Source of the DNA: JAVJUV01 sp047314965
Lineage (GTDB): Bacteria; Pseudomonadota; Alphaproteobacteria; Rhodobacterales; Rhodobacteraceae
Assembly: GCF_047314965.1 (NCBI RefSeq)
Contig: NZ_JBLBVK010000045.1
Location: 13,999-77,998 of the forward strand
Reading direction: 5' to 3'
Length of the DNA: 64,000 bases
Both the position numbers and the translations under genes were made by a program. Shown piece after piece: positions 26,696 through 35,688 of this stretch (position 1 is the stretch's first letter; each line of letters begins with the position of its first letter). Under the pieces are notes generated by a model. It was not told where the DNA came from, did not search any database, and saw only the letters and a list, made by a program, of their open reading frames with translations.

Positions 26696-27333
26696 CGCCG
26701 AAGCGCCTTGCCGGGTGGGCCGACCTGCCCTTCTTCAGCGACGACTGGCCCGCGCTTGCAGCCCGGATCGACAGCGATCCGCGCGAGGTCCTGCCGCCCG
26801 CATCCCAACGCTTCGCCGCCCTTGAACACACGCCGCCCGAGGCGACCCGCGTCGTCATACTTGGCCAGGATCCCTACCCGACCCCCGGCCACGCGCACGG
26901 GTTCGCCTTCTCGGTCACGCCGGACACGCCGCTGCCAAAATCCCTCAGAAACATCTTCCGCGAACTCGAGGACGATATCGGGGCCACACCGGCCACCGGG
27001 GACCTGACCCACTGGGCCGACCAGGGCGTTCTCCTCCTCAACACGGCGCTGACCGTGCCGTCGGGCGATGCAGGCGGGCACGTGGCGCTCGGATGGCAGC
27101 GGCTGACCGAGCAGGTTCTGGCCCGCCTCTCGGACCGGCCGCGCGCTTTTCTCCTCTGGGGCAAACATGCCCAGTCCATGCGGCAACACGTAACCGGAGC
27201 GGACCATCTCTTCATCGAGACCGCCCACCCCTCGCCCCTGTCGGCCTATCGCGGGTTCTTCGGCTCGCGCCCCTTCAGCCGGGTGAACGCGTGGCTCGAA
27301 GCCCAGGGCGATGCCGGAATCCGCTGGGCCTGA
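26692..27333 (+). CDS. ung: Uracil-DNA glycosylase (family 1)
   Basis: 213 residues. The water-activating motif GQDPYPTPGHAHGFAFSV and the DNA-intercalation motif HPSPLSAYRGFFGSRPF are intact, as is LLLNTALTV. It excises uracil from DNA to start base-excision repair. It starts within the trpD stop (ATGA), an unusual place between trpD and trpC, and is followed by a dispersed repeat, which suggests insertion into an older trpG-D-C operon. Confidence 0.95.
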   Translation: MTPKRLAGWADLPFFSDDWPALAARIDSDPREVLPPASQRFAALEHTPPEATRVVILGQDPYPTPGHAHGFAFSVTPDTPLPKSLRNIFRELEDDIGATPATGDLTHWADQGVLLLNTALTVPSGDAGGHVALGWQRLTEQVLARLSDRPRAFLLWGKHAQSMRQHVTGADHLFIETAHPSPLSAYRGFFGSRPFSRVNAWLEAQGDAGIRWA

Positions 27334-27352
27334 CGCATCCTGCCGATAACGC

Positions 27353-27401
27353 CTTCTTTCCTCTTGGCGAAAATACTTCGGGGTGCGGGGCAGAGCCCCG
27401 C
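27353..27401 (+). repeat. Dispersed intergenic hairpin repeat, copy 2
   Basis: Core CCTCTTGGCGAAAATACTTC (27360-27379), then GGGG and the hairpin GCGGGGC-AGA-GCCCCGC (27385-27401). It lies between ung and trpC and may weaken or end the ung transcript. Confidence 0.75.
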
Positions 27402-27477
27402 TGATCCTGCACCGCGGACTGGCACCGGCCATCAAGGGCGCTTTTCACCGCCCCGCCAACGCGCTATTCCCGTCCTC

Positions 27478-28293
27478 ATGACAAACGTTCTCGACCGCAT
27501 CAAAGCCTACAAGCTTGAAGAAATCGCCGCCGCCAAGGCACGGACCCCGCTTGCCGATCTCGAAGCCCAGGCCCGCGCGGCCGGCGCGCCGCGCGGCTTT
27601 GCCCGGGCGCTCTTCGCCGCTGCGGAGGCCGGCTATGGCCTGATCGCCGAAATCAAGAAGGCCAGCCCCTCAAAAGGTTTGATCCGCGCCGATTTCGACC
27701 CGCCCGCGTTGGCCCGCGCCTATGAGGCCGGCGGCGCGACTTGCCTGTCCGTTCTGACGGACACACCCTCGTTCCAGGGAGCCCCGGAATACCTGACCGC
27801 CGCGCGGAACGCGGTCTCGCTGCCCTGCCTCCGGAAGGATTTTCTCTACGACACCTACCAGGTTGCCGAGGCGCGCGCCTGGGGAGCGGACTGCATCCTG
27901 ATCATCATGGCGAGCGTTACCGACGCGCAGGCGGCCGAACTGGAAGCGGCCGCATTCGACTGGGGCATGGACGTGCTGGTCGAGGTCCATGACGAGGAGG
28001 AGCTGGACCGCGCGCTGGCGCTTCGTTCGCCGCTTCTGGGCGTCAACAACCGCAATCTCAAGACCTTCGAAACCGATCTCGGCACCACCGAGCGCCTTGC
28101 CACCCGCGTGCCGGAGGGCAAGCTCCTGGTGGCCGAAAGCGGCCTTTTCACCCCGGCCGACCTGGCCCGGTTGGCCACCTCCAGCAACGCGCGCTGCTTC
28201 CTTATCGGAGAAAGCCTCATGCGCCAGGAAGACGTCGCCGCGGCAACCCGCGCGATCCTGGCCGATCCCGTTCCCGCGAAGGGAGCGGCGTGA
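27478..28293 (+). CDS. trpC: Indole-3-glycerol phosphate synthase
   Basis: 271 residues from MTNVLDRIKAYKLEEIA. The TIM barrel has the catalytic lysine in LIAEIKKASPSKGLIR and the later LRKDFLYDTYQ and LLGVNNRNLKTFE blocks with the catalytic Glu and Asn. It closes the indole ring in tryptophan synthesis. It is mono-functional (no TrpF fused). The stop shares one base with the moaC start (TGATG). Confidence 0.96.
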   Translation: MTNVLDRIKAYKLEEIAAAKARTPLADLEAQARAAGAPRGFARALFAAAEAGYGLIAEIKKASPSKGLIRADFDPPALARAYEAGGATCLSVLTDTPSFQGAPEYLTAARNAVSLPCLRKDFLYDTYQVAEARAWGADCILIIMASVTDAQAAELEAAAFDWGMDVLVEVHDEEELDRALALRSPLLGVNNRNLKTFETDLGTTERLATRVPEGKLLVAESGLFTPADLARLATSSNARCFLIGESLMRQEDVAAATRAILADPVPAKGAA

Positions 28294-28772
28294 TGTCGGG
28301 CCTCACCCATTTCGACGCGCAGGGCCAGGCGCATATGGTCGATGTCTCGGAAAAGGCCCATACCGACCGTATCGCAGTGGCCGAAGGCTACGTCAGGATG
28401 ACGCCGGAAACCCTTGATATGATTACAGAAGGACGCGCCAAGAAGGGCGACGTTCTCTCGGTCGCACGGTTGGCGGGGATCATGGGGGCCAAGAAAACCT
28501 CCGAGTTGATCCCGCTTTGCCATCCACTGCCAATCACGAAGGTTGCGCTGGAACTTACCGCTGATCCGGAGCGGCCCGGCGTCCGGGTCGAGGCGACCGT
28601 GAAGACCTCGGGTCAGACCGGCGTCGAGATGGAGGCGCTGACCGCCGTGGCGACTGCCTGTCTCACGATCTACGACATGGTCAAGGCTGTCGAGAAGGGC
28701 ATGGTCATCGAGGATATCCGCCTCGTCCTGAAGGACGGCGGCAAGTCCGGGCGGTACGAGGCGCCGGCGTGA
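28293..28772 (+). CDS. moaC: Cyclic pyranopterin monophosphate synthase MoaC
   Basis: 159 residues from the ATG at 28293 with AAGGGAG upstream; a GTG one codon earlier is less likely. The family motifs MGAKKTSELIPLCHPLPIT and GQTGVEMEALTAVATACL contain the active-site lysines and acidic residues. With MoaA it converts GTP to cPMP, the first intermediate of molybdenum cofactor. The stop overlaps the moeA GTG start. Confidence 0.96.
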   Translation: MSGLTHFDAQGQAHMVDVSEKAHTDRIAVAEGYVRMTPETLDMITEGRAKKGDVLSVARLAGIMGAKKTSELIPLCHPLPITKVALELTADPERPGVRVEATVKTSGQTGVEMEALTAVATACLTIYDMVKAVEKGMVIEDIRLVLKDGGKSGRYEAPA

Positions 28773-29941
28773 TCTCCGTCGACGAGGCGCTGGGTCACAT
28801 CTTCGACCTTGTCGTACCGACGGGGGTCGAGACTGTACCGCTGCGCTCTGCCGCCGGGCGCATCCTGGCGGCGCCGGTCGCCGCCGCACGGAACCAGCCG
28901 CCATTCGCCGTATCCGTCATGGATGGCTTTGCCATCGCCACGACCGATGCCAATCCGGGCGACGGATTCCATGTCATCGGAGAAGCCGCCGCCGGCCACG
29001 CCTACAAGGGCGCCGTTGGCCCTGGCGAGGCAGTCCGCATCTTTACCGGAGCGCCCGTTCCGGATGGCGCCGCGCGTGTCATCATACAGGAAGACGCCAC
29101 GCGCGAGGGCGATTGGATTGTTCTTGGCGAGAAAATCGATTCAAAGCTGTATATCAGAGAGATAGGTGCCGATTTTAAGATCGGCCAAACCCTTGATCCG
29201 CCGCTTGTCCTTTCTCCTGCGCATGTCTCGCTCATCGCCTCGATGAACGTGCCCGAGGTGACCGTCGCGCGCCGACCAAGGGTGGCCCTGATCGCCACCG
29301 GCGATGAACTTGTCATGCCGGGCGAGACTCCCGGCCCCGACCAGATCATCGCGTCGAACAGTTTCGGCATTGCCGCCGCGCTGGAGCAGGACGGCGCAGA
29401 GACGCGCCTTCTGCCCATCGCGCGCGACAACGCGGCGAGCCTTGAAGCCTGTTTCGCTCTGGCGACCGGCACCGACCTGATCGTGACGATCGGCGGCGCC
29501 TCCGTCGGCGATCACGACCTCGTCGGGCAGGTCGCCGCCGACCTTGGAATGGAGCGCGCCTTCTACAAGATCGCGATGCGCCCCGGCAAACCGCTCATGG
29601 CTGGACGCCTGAATGGAACTCCGATGATAGGACTTCCCGGAAATCCCGTTTCTTCAATGGTTTGCGCTCATATCTTCGTACGACCTATGGTTCGCGCAAT
29701 GCAGGGGTTACCCAAGGTCGCGCTGCCCATGCGCAGCGCACCGCTCGTGGCTCCCATCGGCCCGAACGGTCCCCGGCAGCATTACATGCGCGCAACTCTC
29801 TCGGACGACGGGATCACTGTCGCCGACCGCCAGGACAGCGCGCTTCTGTCAGTACTGGCCAGCGCCAACGTTCTGGCGGTCCGCCCACCCCATGACGGCA
29901 GCCGCGAGGCAGGCGACGAAATCGCATTCATCGAATATTAA
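28769..29941 (+). CDS. moeA: Molybdopterin molybdenumtransferase MoeA
   Basis: 390 residues with a GTG start overlapping the moaC stop (GTGA). Domain features are PPFAVSVMDGFAIA near residue 50, the MoCF motif GDELVMPGETPGPDQIIASN, TIGGASVGDHDLV and GRLNGTPMIGLPGNPVSSMV. It inserts molybdate into adenylated molybdopterin. It is the last of the six coupled genes; lexA follows 90 nt later with its own SOS promoter. Confidence 0.96.
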   Translation: MISVDEALGHIFDLVVPTGVETVPLRSAAGRILAAPVAAARNQPPFAVSVMDGFAIATTDANPGDGFHVIGEAAAGHAYKGAVGPGEAVRIFTGAPVPDGAARVIIQEDATREGDWIVLGEKIDSKLYIREIGADFKIGQTLDPPLVLSPAHVSLIASMNVPEVTVARRPRVALIATGDELVMPGETPGPDQIIASNSFGIAAALEQDGAETRLLPIARDNAASLEACFALATGTDLIVTIGGASVGDHDLVGQVAADLGMERAFYKIAMRPGKPLMAGRLNGTPMIGLPGNPVSSMVCAHIFVRPMVRAMQGLPKVALPMRSAPLVAPIGPNGPRQHYMRATLSDDGITVADRQDSALLSVLASANVLAVRPPHDGSREAGDEIAFIEY

Positions 29942-29962
29942 CCAATCATTGACACAAAAAGG

Positions 29963-29977
29963 GAACGAGAGTAGAAC
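29963..29977 (+). promoter_or_regulatory. LexA (SOS) box upstream of lexA
   Basis: GAAC-GAGAGTA-GAAC is an exact match to the direct-repeat operator GAAC-N7-GAAC (GTTC-N7-GTTC on the other strand) established for Alphaproteobacteria. It ends 54 nt before the lexA start, as expected for autoregulation. Confidence 0.93.
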
Positions 29978-30031
29978 ATCGGCTGAACACATGCGCGAAT
30001 GCGCAGGGCCGAGCAGAGGAGGTTTGCATCA

Positions 30032-30724
30032 ATGCTGACCCGTAAACAACTGGATTTGCTTGAATTCATCCACAGGCGCGTTCAACGCGACGGCGTTCCG
30101 CCTTCGTTCGATGAAATGAAGGAGGCGCTGGACCTGCGGTCCAAGTCCGGCATTCATCGCCTGATCACGGCACTGGAAGAGCGTGGCTTCATCCGCCGCC
30201 TCGCCCACCGCGCCCGCGCCATCGAGATCGTCAAGCTTCCCGACAGTCTCGACAAGGGAAAGACCTTCGTGCCTCGCGTCATCGAAGGCGACAGGCCCGA
30301 CACGCCACCGCCGGCCCGCGCCATGCCGGTCGAAGCCCAGGCAATGGAACTGCCCGTCATGGGCCGGATCGCCGCCGGTGTGCCGATCGCGGCGATCAGC
30401 GAGGTCAGCCACCACGTCGCGGTGCCCGGCCAGATGCTGACCGGCAAGGGGCATCACTATGCGCTTGAAGTCAAAGGCGACTCGATGATCGACGTTGGCA
30501 TCAACGACGGTGATATCGTGGTGATCCGCGAGACGAACACCGCCGACAATGGCGATATCGTCGTCGCGCTGGTCGAGGACGAGGAAGCCACGCTGAAACG
30601 CTTCCGGCAGCAGGGCGACACGATCGCGCTGGAGGCCGCCAACCCGGCCTACGAGACGCGACTGTTCCGCTCCGATCAGGTCAAGGTGCAGGGGCGCCTT
30701 GTCGGCCTGATCCGCAGCTACTGA
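30032..30724 (+). CDS. lexA: SOS response repressor LexA
   Basis: 230 residues from MLTRKQLDLLEFI, with AGAGGAGG upstream. A winged HTH (residues 1-65) is followed by a linker and an S24 peptidase domain. The self-cleavage bond is A115-G116 in RIAAGVPIA, the nucleophile S151 is in GDSMIDVG and the general base is K189. RecA-ssDNA triggers self-cleavage and derepression of DNA repair genes. Tail-to-tail overlap of 7 nt with comEC. Confidence 0.97.
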   Translation: MLTRKQLDLLEFIHRRVQRDGVPPSFDEMKEALDLRSKSGIHRLITALEERGFIRRLAHRARAIEIVKLPDSLDKGKTFVPRVIEGDRPDTPPPARAMPVEAQAMELPVMGRIAAGVPIAAISEVSHHVAVPGQMLTGKGHHYALEVKGDSMIDVGINDGDIVVIRETNTADNGDIVVALVEDEEATLKRFRQQGDTIALEAANPAYETRLFRSDQVKVQGRLVGLIRSY

Positions 30725-32760
30725 GACCAGAGCCGCGCGCCCGCCACCTGGCGCGCGGTAACCATTCGGGGGCCTTCGGGCCCCACTTCTATGGCCAGTG
30801 CCCCGACCCGGTCTAGACGGACCGCGTCATAGACCTCGCACTCCGACGGAGCATCGACCGCGACGTTGACCACCACCGCGGCCGCCTCGCGGCAGCGGGC
30901 AACAGCCTCGGCCGCGGCGCGCTTGCCGGTGGCATGGAAAAGCGTCAGCCCTTCGATCTCCACGACCCGCACGGCGTCATCTCCGAATGCGGTGCGGCCG
31001 TGCGCCTCCGCCTGTCCGGCCCTGTCGCCATCGTTTTCAAGCCAGCTTGTCGCCGCGAACCCATCGCCTTTCGGCTTAGACAGGGCGCGGCCCTTGGGTG
31101 TCATCACCCCGACCAGCCCGCCGGATTGCGAGATCAGCGCCCGAGGCCGCTCCGCTTGCCCCCAGAGCACAAGAGCCAGCACCATCAGCGGCATCCCTGC
31201 CGCCCGCGCCCGGCCTCGAACGATGACGATCCAGAGCGCGCCGAGGGCCATCAACGGCAACACCGCAGGCCCGGGAGCGATCACCGCGCTGACCGATCCC
31301 GGCCAGCCCGAGACCGTGCGCGCCACGGAGAGGATCCAGAGGATCGGCCACTCCATCAGCTTCAGGCCGACCCAACCCAGCCCCAGGGGCGCGAGAACCG
31401 CCGACACCACCGCCGCCGGGATGATGACCGCCCCCATCAGCGGCACCGAAACGATGTTCGCGATCAGCCCGTAATGCGGCACCTGGTTGAAATGCGCCGC
31501 CGAGATCGGGGCGGTCGCCATTCCCGCAACGAAGGACGACAGGGCCACGCCCCCTGCGACACGTATCCAGGCAGGCCATCGCCCGGGCGACCACGCGCGT
31601 CCCTGCATGGCCCCGTAGACCGCGACAAGTGCGGTGGTCGCGGCGAAGGACATCTGGAAACCGGGGCCATAAAGCGCCTCGGGCCGCAGGCTCAACACGA
31701 TCAGCGCCGCAACGGCCACTGACCGCAACGTGATCGCGCGGCGGTCCACCAGTACGGCGGCGAACATCACCGCCACCATGATGAAGGCGCGTTCGGTCGC
31801 GACATTGCCGCCGGAGAGCGCCAGGTAGACCGCGCCCGCGCACAACGCCGCGATGGCAGCGATCTTTCGTACCGGCCATCGCAGTCCGACACCTGGAAAG
31901 GAGGCAAGCCCCAGGCGCAGCGCGGAGAAGACGAAGCCCGTCAGAAGCCCCATGTGCAGCCCCGAGATCGCCAGAAGATGCGCGAGGTTCGAGGCCCTCA
32001 GCGCCTCCAGCACCTCCGAATCCATGCCGGAGCGGTCCCCGGTCGTGATCGCCGCCGCGAAGCCGCCCACGGGCGACGGCAGGGCGTCCTGAACGGCGCG
32101 CGAGATGTGCATCCGCAGCCTGTAGACGGCGAGAGACAACTCATGCCCCTCGTGCGGCGCGTAGGCCAGAACGGGAACGCGGGTGTAACCTACCGCGCCC
32201 AACCGCTGGAACCATGCCTGGCGGCGAAAGTCGTAGCCGCCGGGCTCGACCGCACCGGCCGGGGGCGACAGATGCGCCGTGGCGATGACTGTCAGGCCCG
32301 GTTCGGGCTCCAGGTAGCCTTGCACGCCATGGAGCGCGATCCTGACGCGCGCCGGGGTGCGCTCCCGCGGGACGTCCTTCAGCCGCACCCGGTCCAGCGT
32401 CAGGCGCACGGCGTCGGAGGCCGAACGGTCTATGGCAACGATCCGCCCCTCGACCGGGCCGTAGTAGCGGAACGCCAGCACGGGTTCCGCCACCGAATGC
32501 GCGCGCTGCCCTGCCACCGAGAACCCCGCCAGCGCCAGAAGAAGCGCGGTGATCACGAGTCGGCGACCCGGCCCCCGAACCCATCCGAGCCCCAGCAGAA
32601 ACGCCATGACAGCCGCGACAGCCAGCCAGGAGCCGCGCCCCGGCTCCCACTTGAGCGCGAAGTAGGTAGCGATGCCAGAAGCGAAGAAAACAGGTGCCCA
32701 GGGAAAGAGAGCGCCCCTCTGCCCGTCCAGCCACGTCCCGCACTGCTTCAGAAGGCGCAC
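30718..32760 (-). CDS. comEC: ComEC/Rec2 family competence membrane protein
   Basis: About 680 residues from the GTG at 32760, chosen because GGAGGTGA lies 8 nt upstream; the open frame extends to a GTG at 32790. Many membrane helices are present. The Competence domain core includes LAHLLAISGLHMGLLTGF and ATERAFIMVAVMFAA. ComEC forms the inner-membrane channel for single-stranded DNA in transformation. The C-terminal part lacks the HxHxDH motif of the metallo-beta-lactamase domain seen in many longer ComEC proteins, so nuclease activity is not expected. Divergent from gltX. Confidence 0.92.
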   Translation of the reverse strand: MRLLKQCGTWLDGQRGALFPWAPVFFASGIATYFALKWEPGRGSWLAVAAVMAFLLGLGWVRGPGRRLVITALLLALAGFSVAGQRAHSVAEPVLAFRYYGPVEGRIVAIDRSASDAVRLTLDRVRLKDVPRERTPARVRIALHGVQGYLEPEPGLTVIATAHLSPPAGAVEPGGYDFRRQAWFQRLGAVGYTRVPVLAYAPHEGHELSLAVYRLRMHISRAVQDALPSPVGGFAAAITTGDRSGMDSEVLEALRASNLAHLLAISGLHMGLLTGFVFSALRLGLASFPGVGLRWPVRKIAAIAALCAGAVYLALSGGNVATERAFIMVAVMFAAVLVDRRAITLRSVAVAALIVLSLRPEALYGPGFQMSFAATTALVAVYGAMQGRAWSPGRWPAWIRVAGGVALSSFVAGMATAPISAAHFNQVPHYGLIANIVSVPLMGAVIIPAAVVSAVLAPLGLGWVGLKLMEWPILWILSVARTVSGWPGSVSAVIAPGPAVLPLMALGALWIVIVRGRARAAGMPLMVLALVLWGQAERPRALISQSGGLVGVMTPKGRALSKPKGDGFAATSWLENDGDRAGQAEAHGRTAFGDDAVRVVEIEGLTLFHATGKRAAAEAVARCREAAAVVVNVAVDAPSECEVYDAVRLDRVGALAIEVGPEGPRMVTARQVAGARLWSQ

Positions 32761-32834
32761 CCTTGTCACCTCCGGGCGCGTTGAATACACCCGCGCGAGC
32801 CTAGGCCCTCATGCTTACCCAAAGGTTAATGCCC

Positions 32835-34229
32835 ATGCCCGTCGTCACCCGCTTCGCCCCGTCGCCCACCGGATACCTGCATATCGGAGGCGCGCGAACG
32901 GCGTTGTTCAACTGGCTCTATGCGCGCCACACGGGCGGCAAGTTCCTCCTAAGGATCGAGGATACGGACCGCGCGCGCTCCACGCCCGAAGCGACCGAGG
33001 CCATCTTCAAGGGCCTGAAATGGCTGGGTCTCGACTGGGACGGCGACGCCATCAGCCAGTTCGAGCGCGCCGGACGTCATGCCGAGGTGGCCCGCGAGAT
33101 GCTGTCCACGGGACGCGCGTACAAGTGTTTCTCGACGCCCGGGGAAATCGAGGCCTTTCGCGAAGCGGCGCGGGCGAAAGGCGAAAGCACGCTGTTCCGC
33201 TCGCCCTGGCGCGACGTTTCCGAGGCCGACCACCCCGATGCTCCTTACGCGATCCGCGTCAAGGCCCCCCGCGAAGGCGAAACCGTGATCCGAGATGCCG
33301 TTCAGGGCGATGTCACCATTCGCAACGACCAGTTGGATGACATGATCGTGCTGCGCTCGGACGGCACGCCCGTCTACATGCTGGCGGTGGTGGTCGATGA
33401 CCACGACATGGGCGTCACGCATGTAATCCGGGGCGACGATCACCTGAACAACGCCGCCCGCCAGATGCTTGTCTACGACGCGATGGGCTGGGACGTGCCG
33501 GTCTGGGCGCATATCCCGCTGATCCATGGCGAGGACGGCAAGAAGCTCTCGAAGCGCCACGGCGCGTTGGGAGTCGAGGAATGGGCCGCCGAAGGTTATC
33601 CTGCCCCCGCCATGCGCAACTATCTTGCCCGGCTGGGCTGGAGCCACGGCGACGACGAGTTCTTCAACGATGCTCAGGCAATAGAATGGTTCGATCTCGG
33701 TGGCATCAAGAAGGCCCCGGCCCGTTTTGACACCAAGAAACTCGCCAACCTCTCGGGCCAGCATATCGCCGCGATGGACGATGCTGCACTCGTAGCAGGA
33801 ATTCAGGAATTTTTGACACTTTCCGGTCAGGACAGGTTGACAGACGACAAGGCGGCGGAGTTGGAGGGTGCAATGTATTGTCTGAAAGAGCGTGCCAAGA
33901 CATACCCGGAAATCATTGAAAAAGCGTCATTTGTTCTGACTTCCCGGCCGCTGGAGCCGGACGAGAAATCGGCGGCAGCGCTGGATTTGGTATCCCGTGG
34001 TATACTGAAAGAATTGACGCCGCACCTGCAAAATGCTAGCTGGACACGCGACACGCTGGAAGGGATCGTGAAGTCCCTCGCCGAAGCTCACGGGTTGGGT
34101 CTTGGCAAGCTCGCGGGACCGCTGCGCGCGGCGCTTGCGGGACGTTCCGTTACTCCCAGTGTCTTCGACATGATGCTTGTTCTCGGACGCGAAGAGACGA
34201 TACTTCGGATCGCTGACTGCGCCGAGTGA
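32835..34229 (+). CDS. gltX: Glutamyl-tRNA synthetase
   Basis: 464 residues from MPVVTRFAPSPTGYLHIGG; the ATG at 32835 is favoured over those at 32811 and 32829 because AAAGG lies 9 nt upstream. The HIGH-type motif is HIGGARTALF (16-25) and the KMSKS-type motif is GKKLSKRHGA. It charges tRNA-Glu. Some Alphaproteobacteria carry two GltX forms, one also charging tRNA-Gln for the GatCAB route; which form this is was not resolved. Confidence 0.95.
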   Translation: MPVVTRFAPSPTGYLHIGGARTALFNWLYARHTGGKFLLRIEDTDRARSTPEATEAIFKGLKWLGLDWDGDAISQFERAGRHAEVAREMLSTGRAYKCFSTPGEIEAFREAARAKGESTLFRSPWRDVSEADHPDAPYAIRVKAPREGETVIRDAVQGDVTIRNDQLDDMIVLRSDGTPVYMLAVVVDDHDMGVTHVIRGDDHLNNAARQMLVYDAMGWDVPVWAHIPLIHGEDGKKLSKRHGALGVEEWAAEGYPAPAMRNYLARLGWSHGDDEFFNDAQAIEWFDLGGIKKAPARFDTKKLANLSGQHIAAMDDAALVAGIQEFLTLSGQDRLTDDKAAELEGAMYCLKERAKTYPEIIEKASFVLTSRPLEPDEKSAAALDLVSRGILKELTPHLQNASWTRDTLEGIVKSLAEAHGLGLGKLAGPLRAALAGRSVTPSVFDMMLVLGREETILRIADCAE

Positions 34230-34315
34230 CAGGACGGTTCCGCCGCAAGGCGGGGGCGCTTGAATGAACCACGCTCGCCCAACGGGGGCGCAGCGTCCGA
34301 GGAGACAGGGAAAAC

Positions 34316-35611
34316 ATGGCTGACACGGGCAAAACTGCGAAACTCTCGTTTGACGGCAAGGAACTGGAACTGCCGATCCTGTCCCCCTCCGCGGGCCCCG
34401 ACGTGATCGACATCCGCAAGCTCTATGCTCAGGGCAACATCTTTACCTATGACCCGGGCTTTACCTCGACGGCATCCTGTGACTCGACCATAACCTTCAT
34501 CGACGGGGACAAGGGCGAGCTTCTGCATCGCGGTTACCCGATCGACCAGCTGGCTGAGAAATCGCATTTCCTCGAAGTCTGCTACCTGCTGCTTTACGGC
34601 GAACTGCCGACGGCGGACCAGTTGGAAGATTTCGAGAACCGCGTCACGAACCACACGATGCTGCATGAACAGATGCAGTATTTCTTCCGTGGCTTCCGGC
34701 GCGATGCGCACCCGATGGCCACCATGGTCGGCGTCGTCGGCGCGATGTCCGCCTTCTACCACGACAGCACCGATATCGCCGACCCCTGGCAGCGCGAGGT
34801 CGCTTCGATTCGCCTGGTCGCCAAGATGCCCACCATCGCTGCCTGGGCCTACAAGTACTCGATCGGGCAGCCCTTCGTGTACCCGCTGAACTCGCTCGAC
34901 TACGCGTCGAACTTCCTGCGTATGTGCTTTGCCGTCCCGGCCGAGGATTACGAGGTCAACCCGATCCTCAGCCGCGCGATGGACCGCATCTTCACGCTTC
35001 ATGCCGACCACGAGCAGAACGCCTCGACATCGACGGTGCGCCTTGCTTCGTCCTCGGGCGCCAACCCCTTCGCGTGCATTGCCGCAGGTATCGCCTGCCT
35101 CTGGGGCCCGGCCCATGGCGGCGCCAACCAGGCCTGCCTCGAAATGCTGCGCGAGATCGGCACGCCGAACCGCATCCCCGAGTTCATCGAGCGCGCCAAG
35201 GATAAGAACGATCCGTTCCGCCTGATGGGTTTCGGCCATCGGGTCTACAAGAACTTCGACCCGCGCGCGAAGGTGATGAAGCAATCCGCGGACGAGGTGC
35301 TCGATCTGCTGGGCATCGAGAACAACCCGACGCTTCAGGTCGCCAAGGAGCTTGAGAAGCGCGCGCTGGAAGACCCCTATTTCGCGGACAAGAAGCTCTA
35401 TCCGAACGTCGACTTCTATTCGGGCATCATCCTCGACGCGATGGGCTTCCCGACCTCGATGTTCACGCCGATCTTTGCGGTCGCGCGGACTGTTGGCTGG
35501 ATCAGCCAGTGGAAGGAAATGATCGCCGATCCGCAGATGAAGATCGGCCGTCCCCGCCAGCTGTACGTTGGCGAGACGACCCGCGATTACGTCGACGTCG
35601 AGAAACGCTGA
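34316..35611 (+). CDS. gltA: Citrate synthase
   Basis: 431 residues, the hexameric type II length. Active-site blocks are FTLHADHEQNASTSTVR (His), WGPAHGGANQACL and FRLMGFGHRVYKNFDPRAK (catalytic His and Arg), with the Asp later in YPNVDFYSG. It condenses acetyl-CoA and oxaloacetate at the entry to the TCA cycle. It follows gltX by 86 nt on the same strand and ends at a strong bidirectional terminator. Confidence 0.97.
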   Translation: MADTGKTAKLSFDGKELELPILSPSAGPDVIDIRKLYAQGNIFTYDPGFTSTASCDSTITFIDGDKGELLHRGYPIDQLAEKSHFLEVCYLLLYGELPTADQLEDFENRVTNHTMLHEQMQYFFRGFRRDAHPMATMVGVVGAMSAFYHDSTDIADPWQREVASIRLVAKMPTIAAWAYKYSIGQPFVYPLNSLDYASNFLRMCFAVPAEDYEVNPILSRAMDRIFTLHADHEQNASTSTVRLASSSGANPFACIAAGIACLWGPAHGGANQACLEMLREIGTPNRIPEFIERAKDKNDPFRLMGFGHRVYKNFDPRAKVMKQSADEVLDLLGIENNPTLQVAKELEKRALEDPYFADKKLYPNVDFYSGIILDAMGFPTSMFTPIFAVARTVGWISQWKEMIADPQMKIGRPRQLYVGETTRDYVDVEKR

Positions 35612-35618
35612 CACAGAA

Positions 35619-35643
35619 AAGGGCGCCCAAGGGCGCCCTTATT
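35619..35643. terminator. Bidirectional terminator between gltA and paaG
   Basis: AAGGGCGCCC-AA-GGGCGCCCTT, a fully self-complementary 10-bp stem with A-rich and T-rich flanks on both sides (ATTCTTTT downstream). It serves two convergent genes. Confidence 0.85.
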
Positions 35644-35688
35644 CTTTTCGAGAATTCAACAGGCCGGGCGCGACATGGGCAGCGCGCC

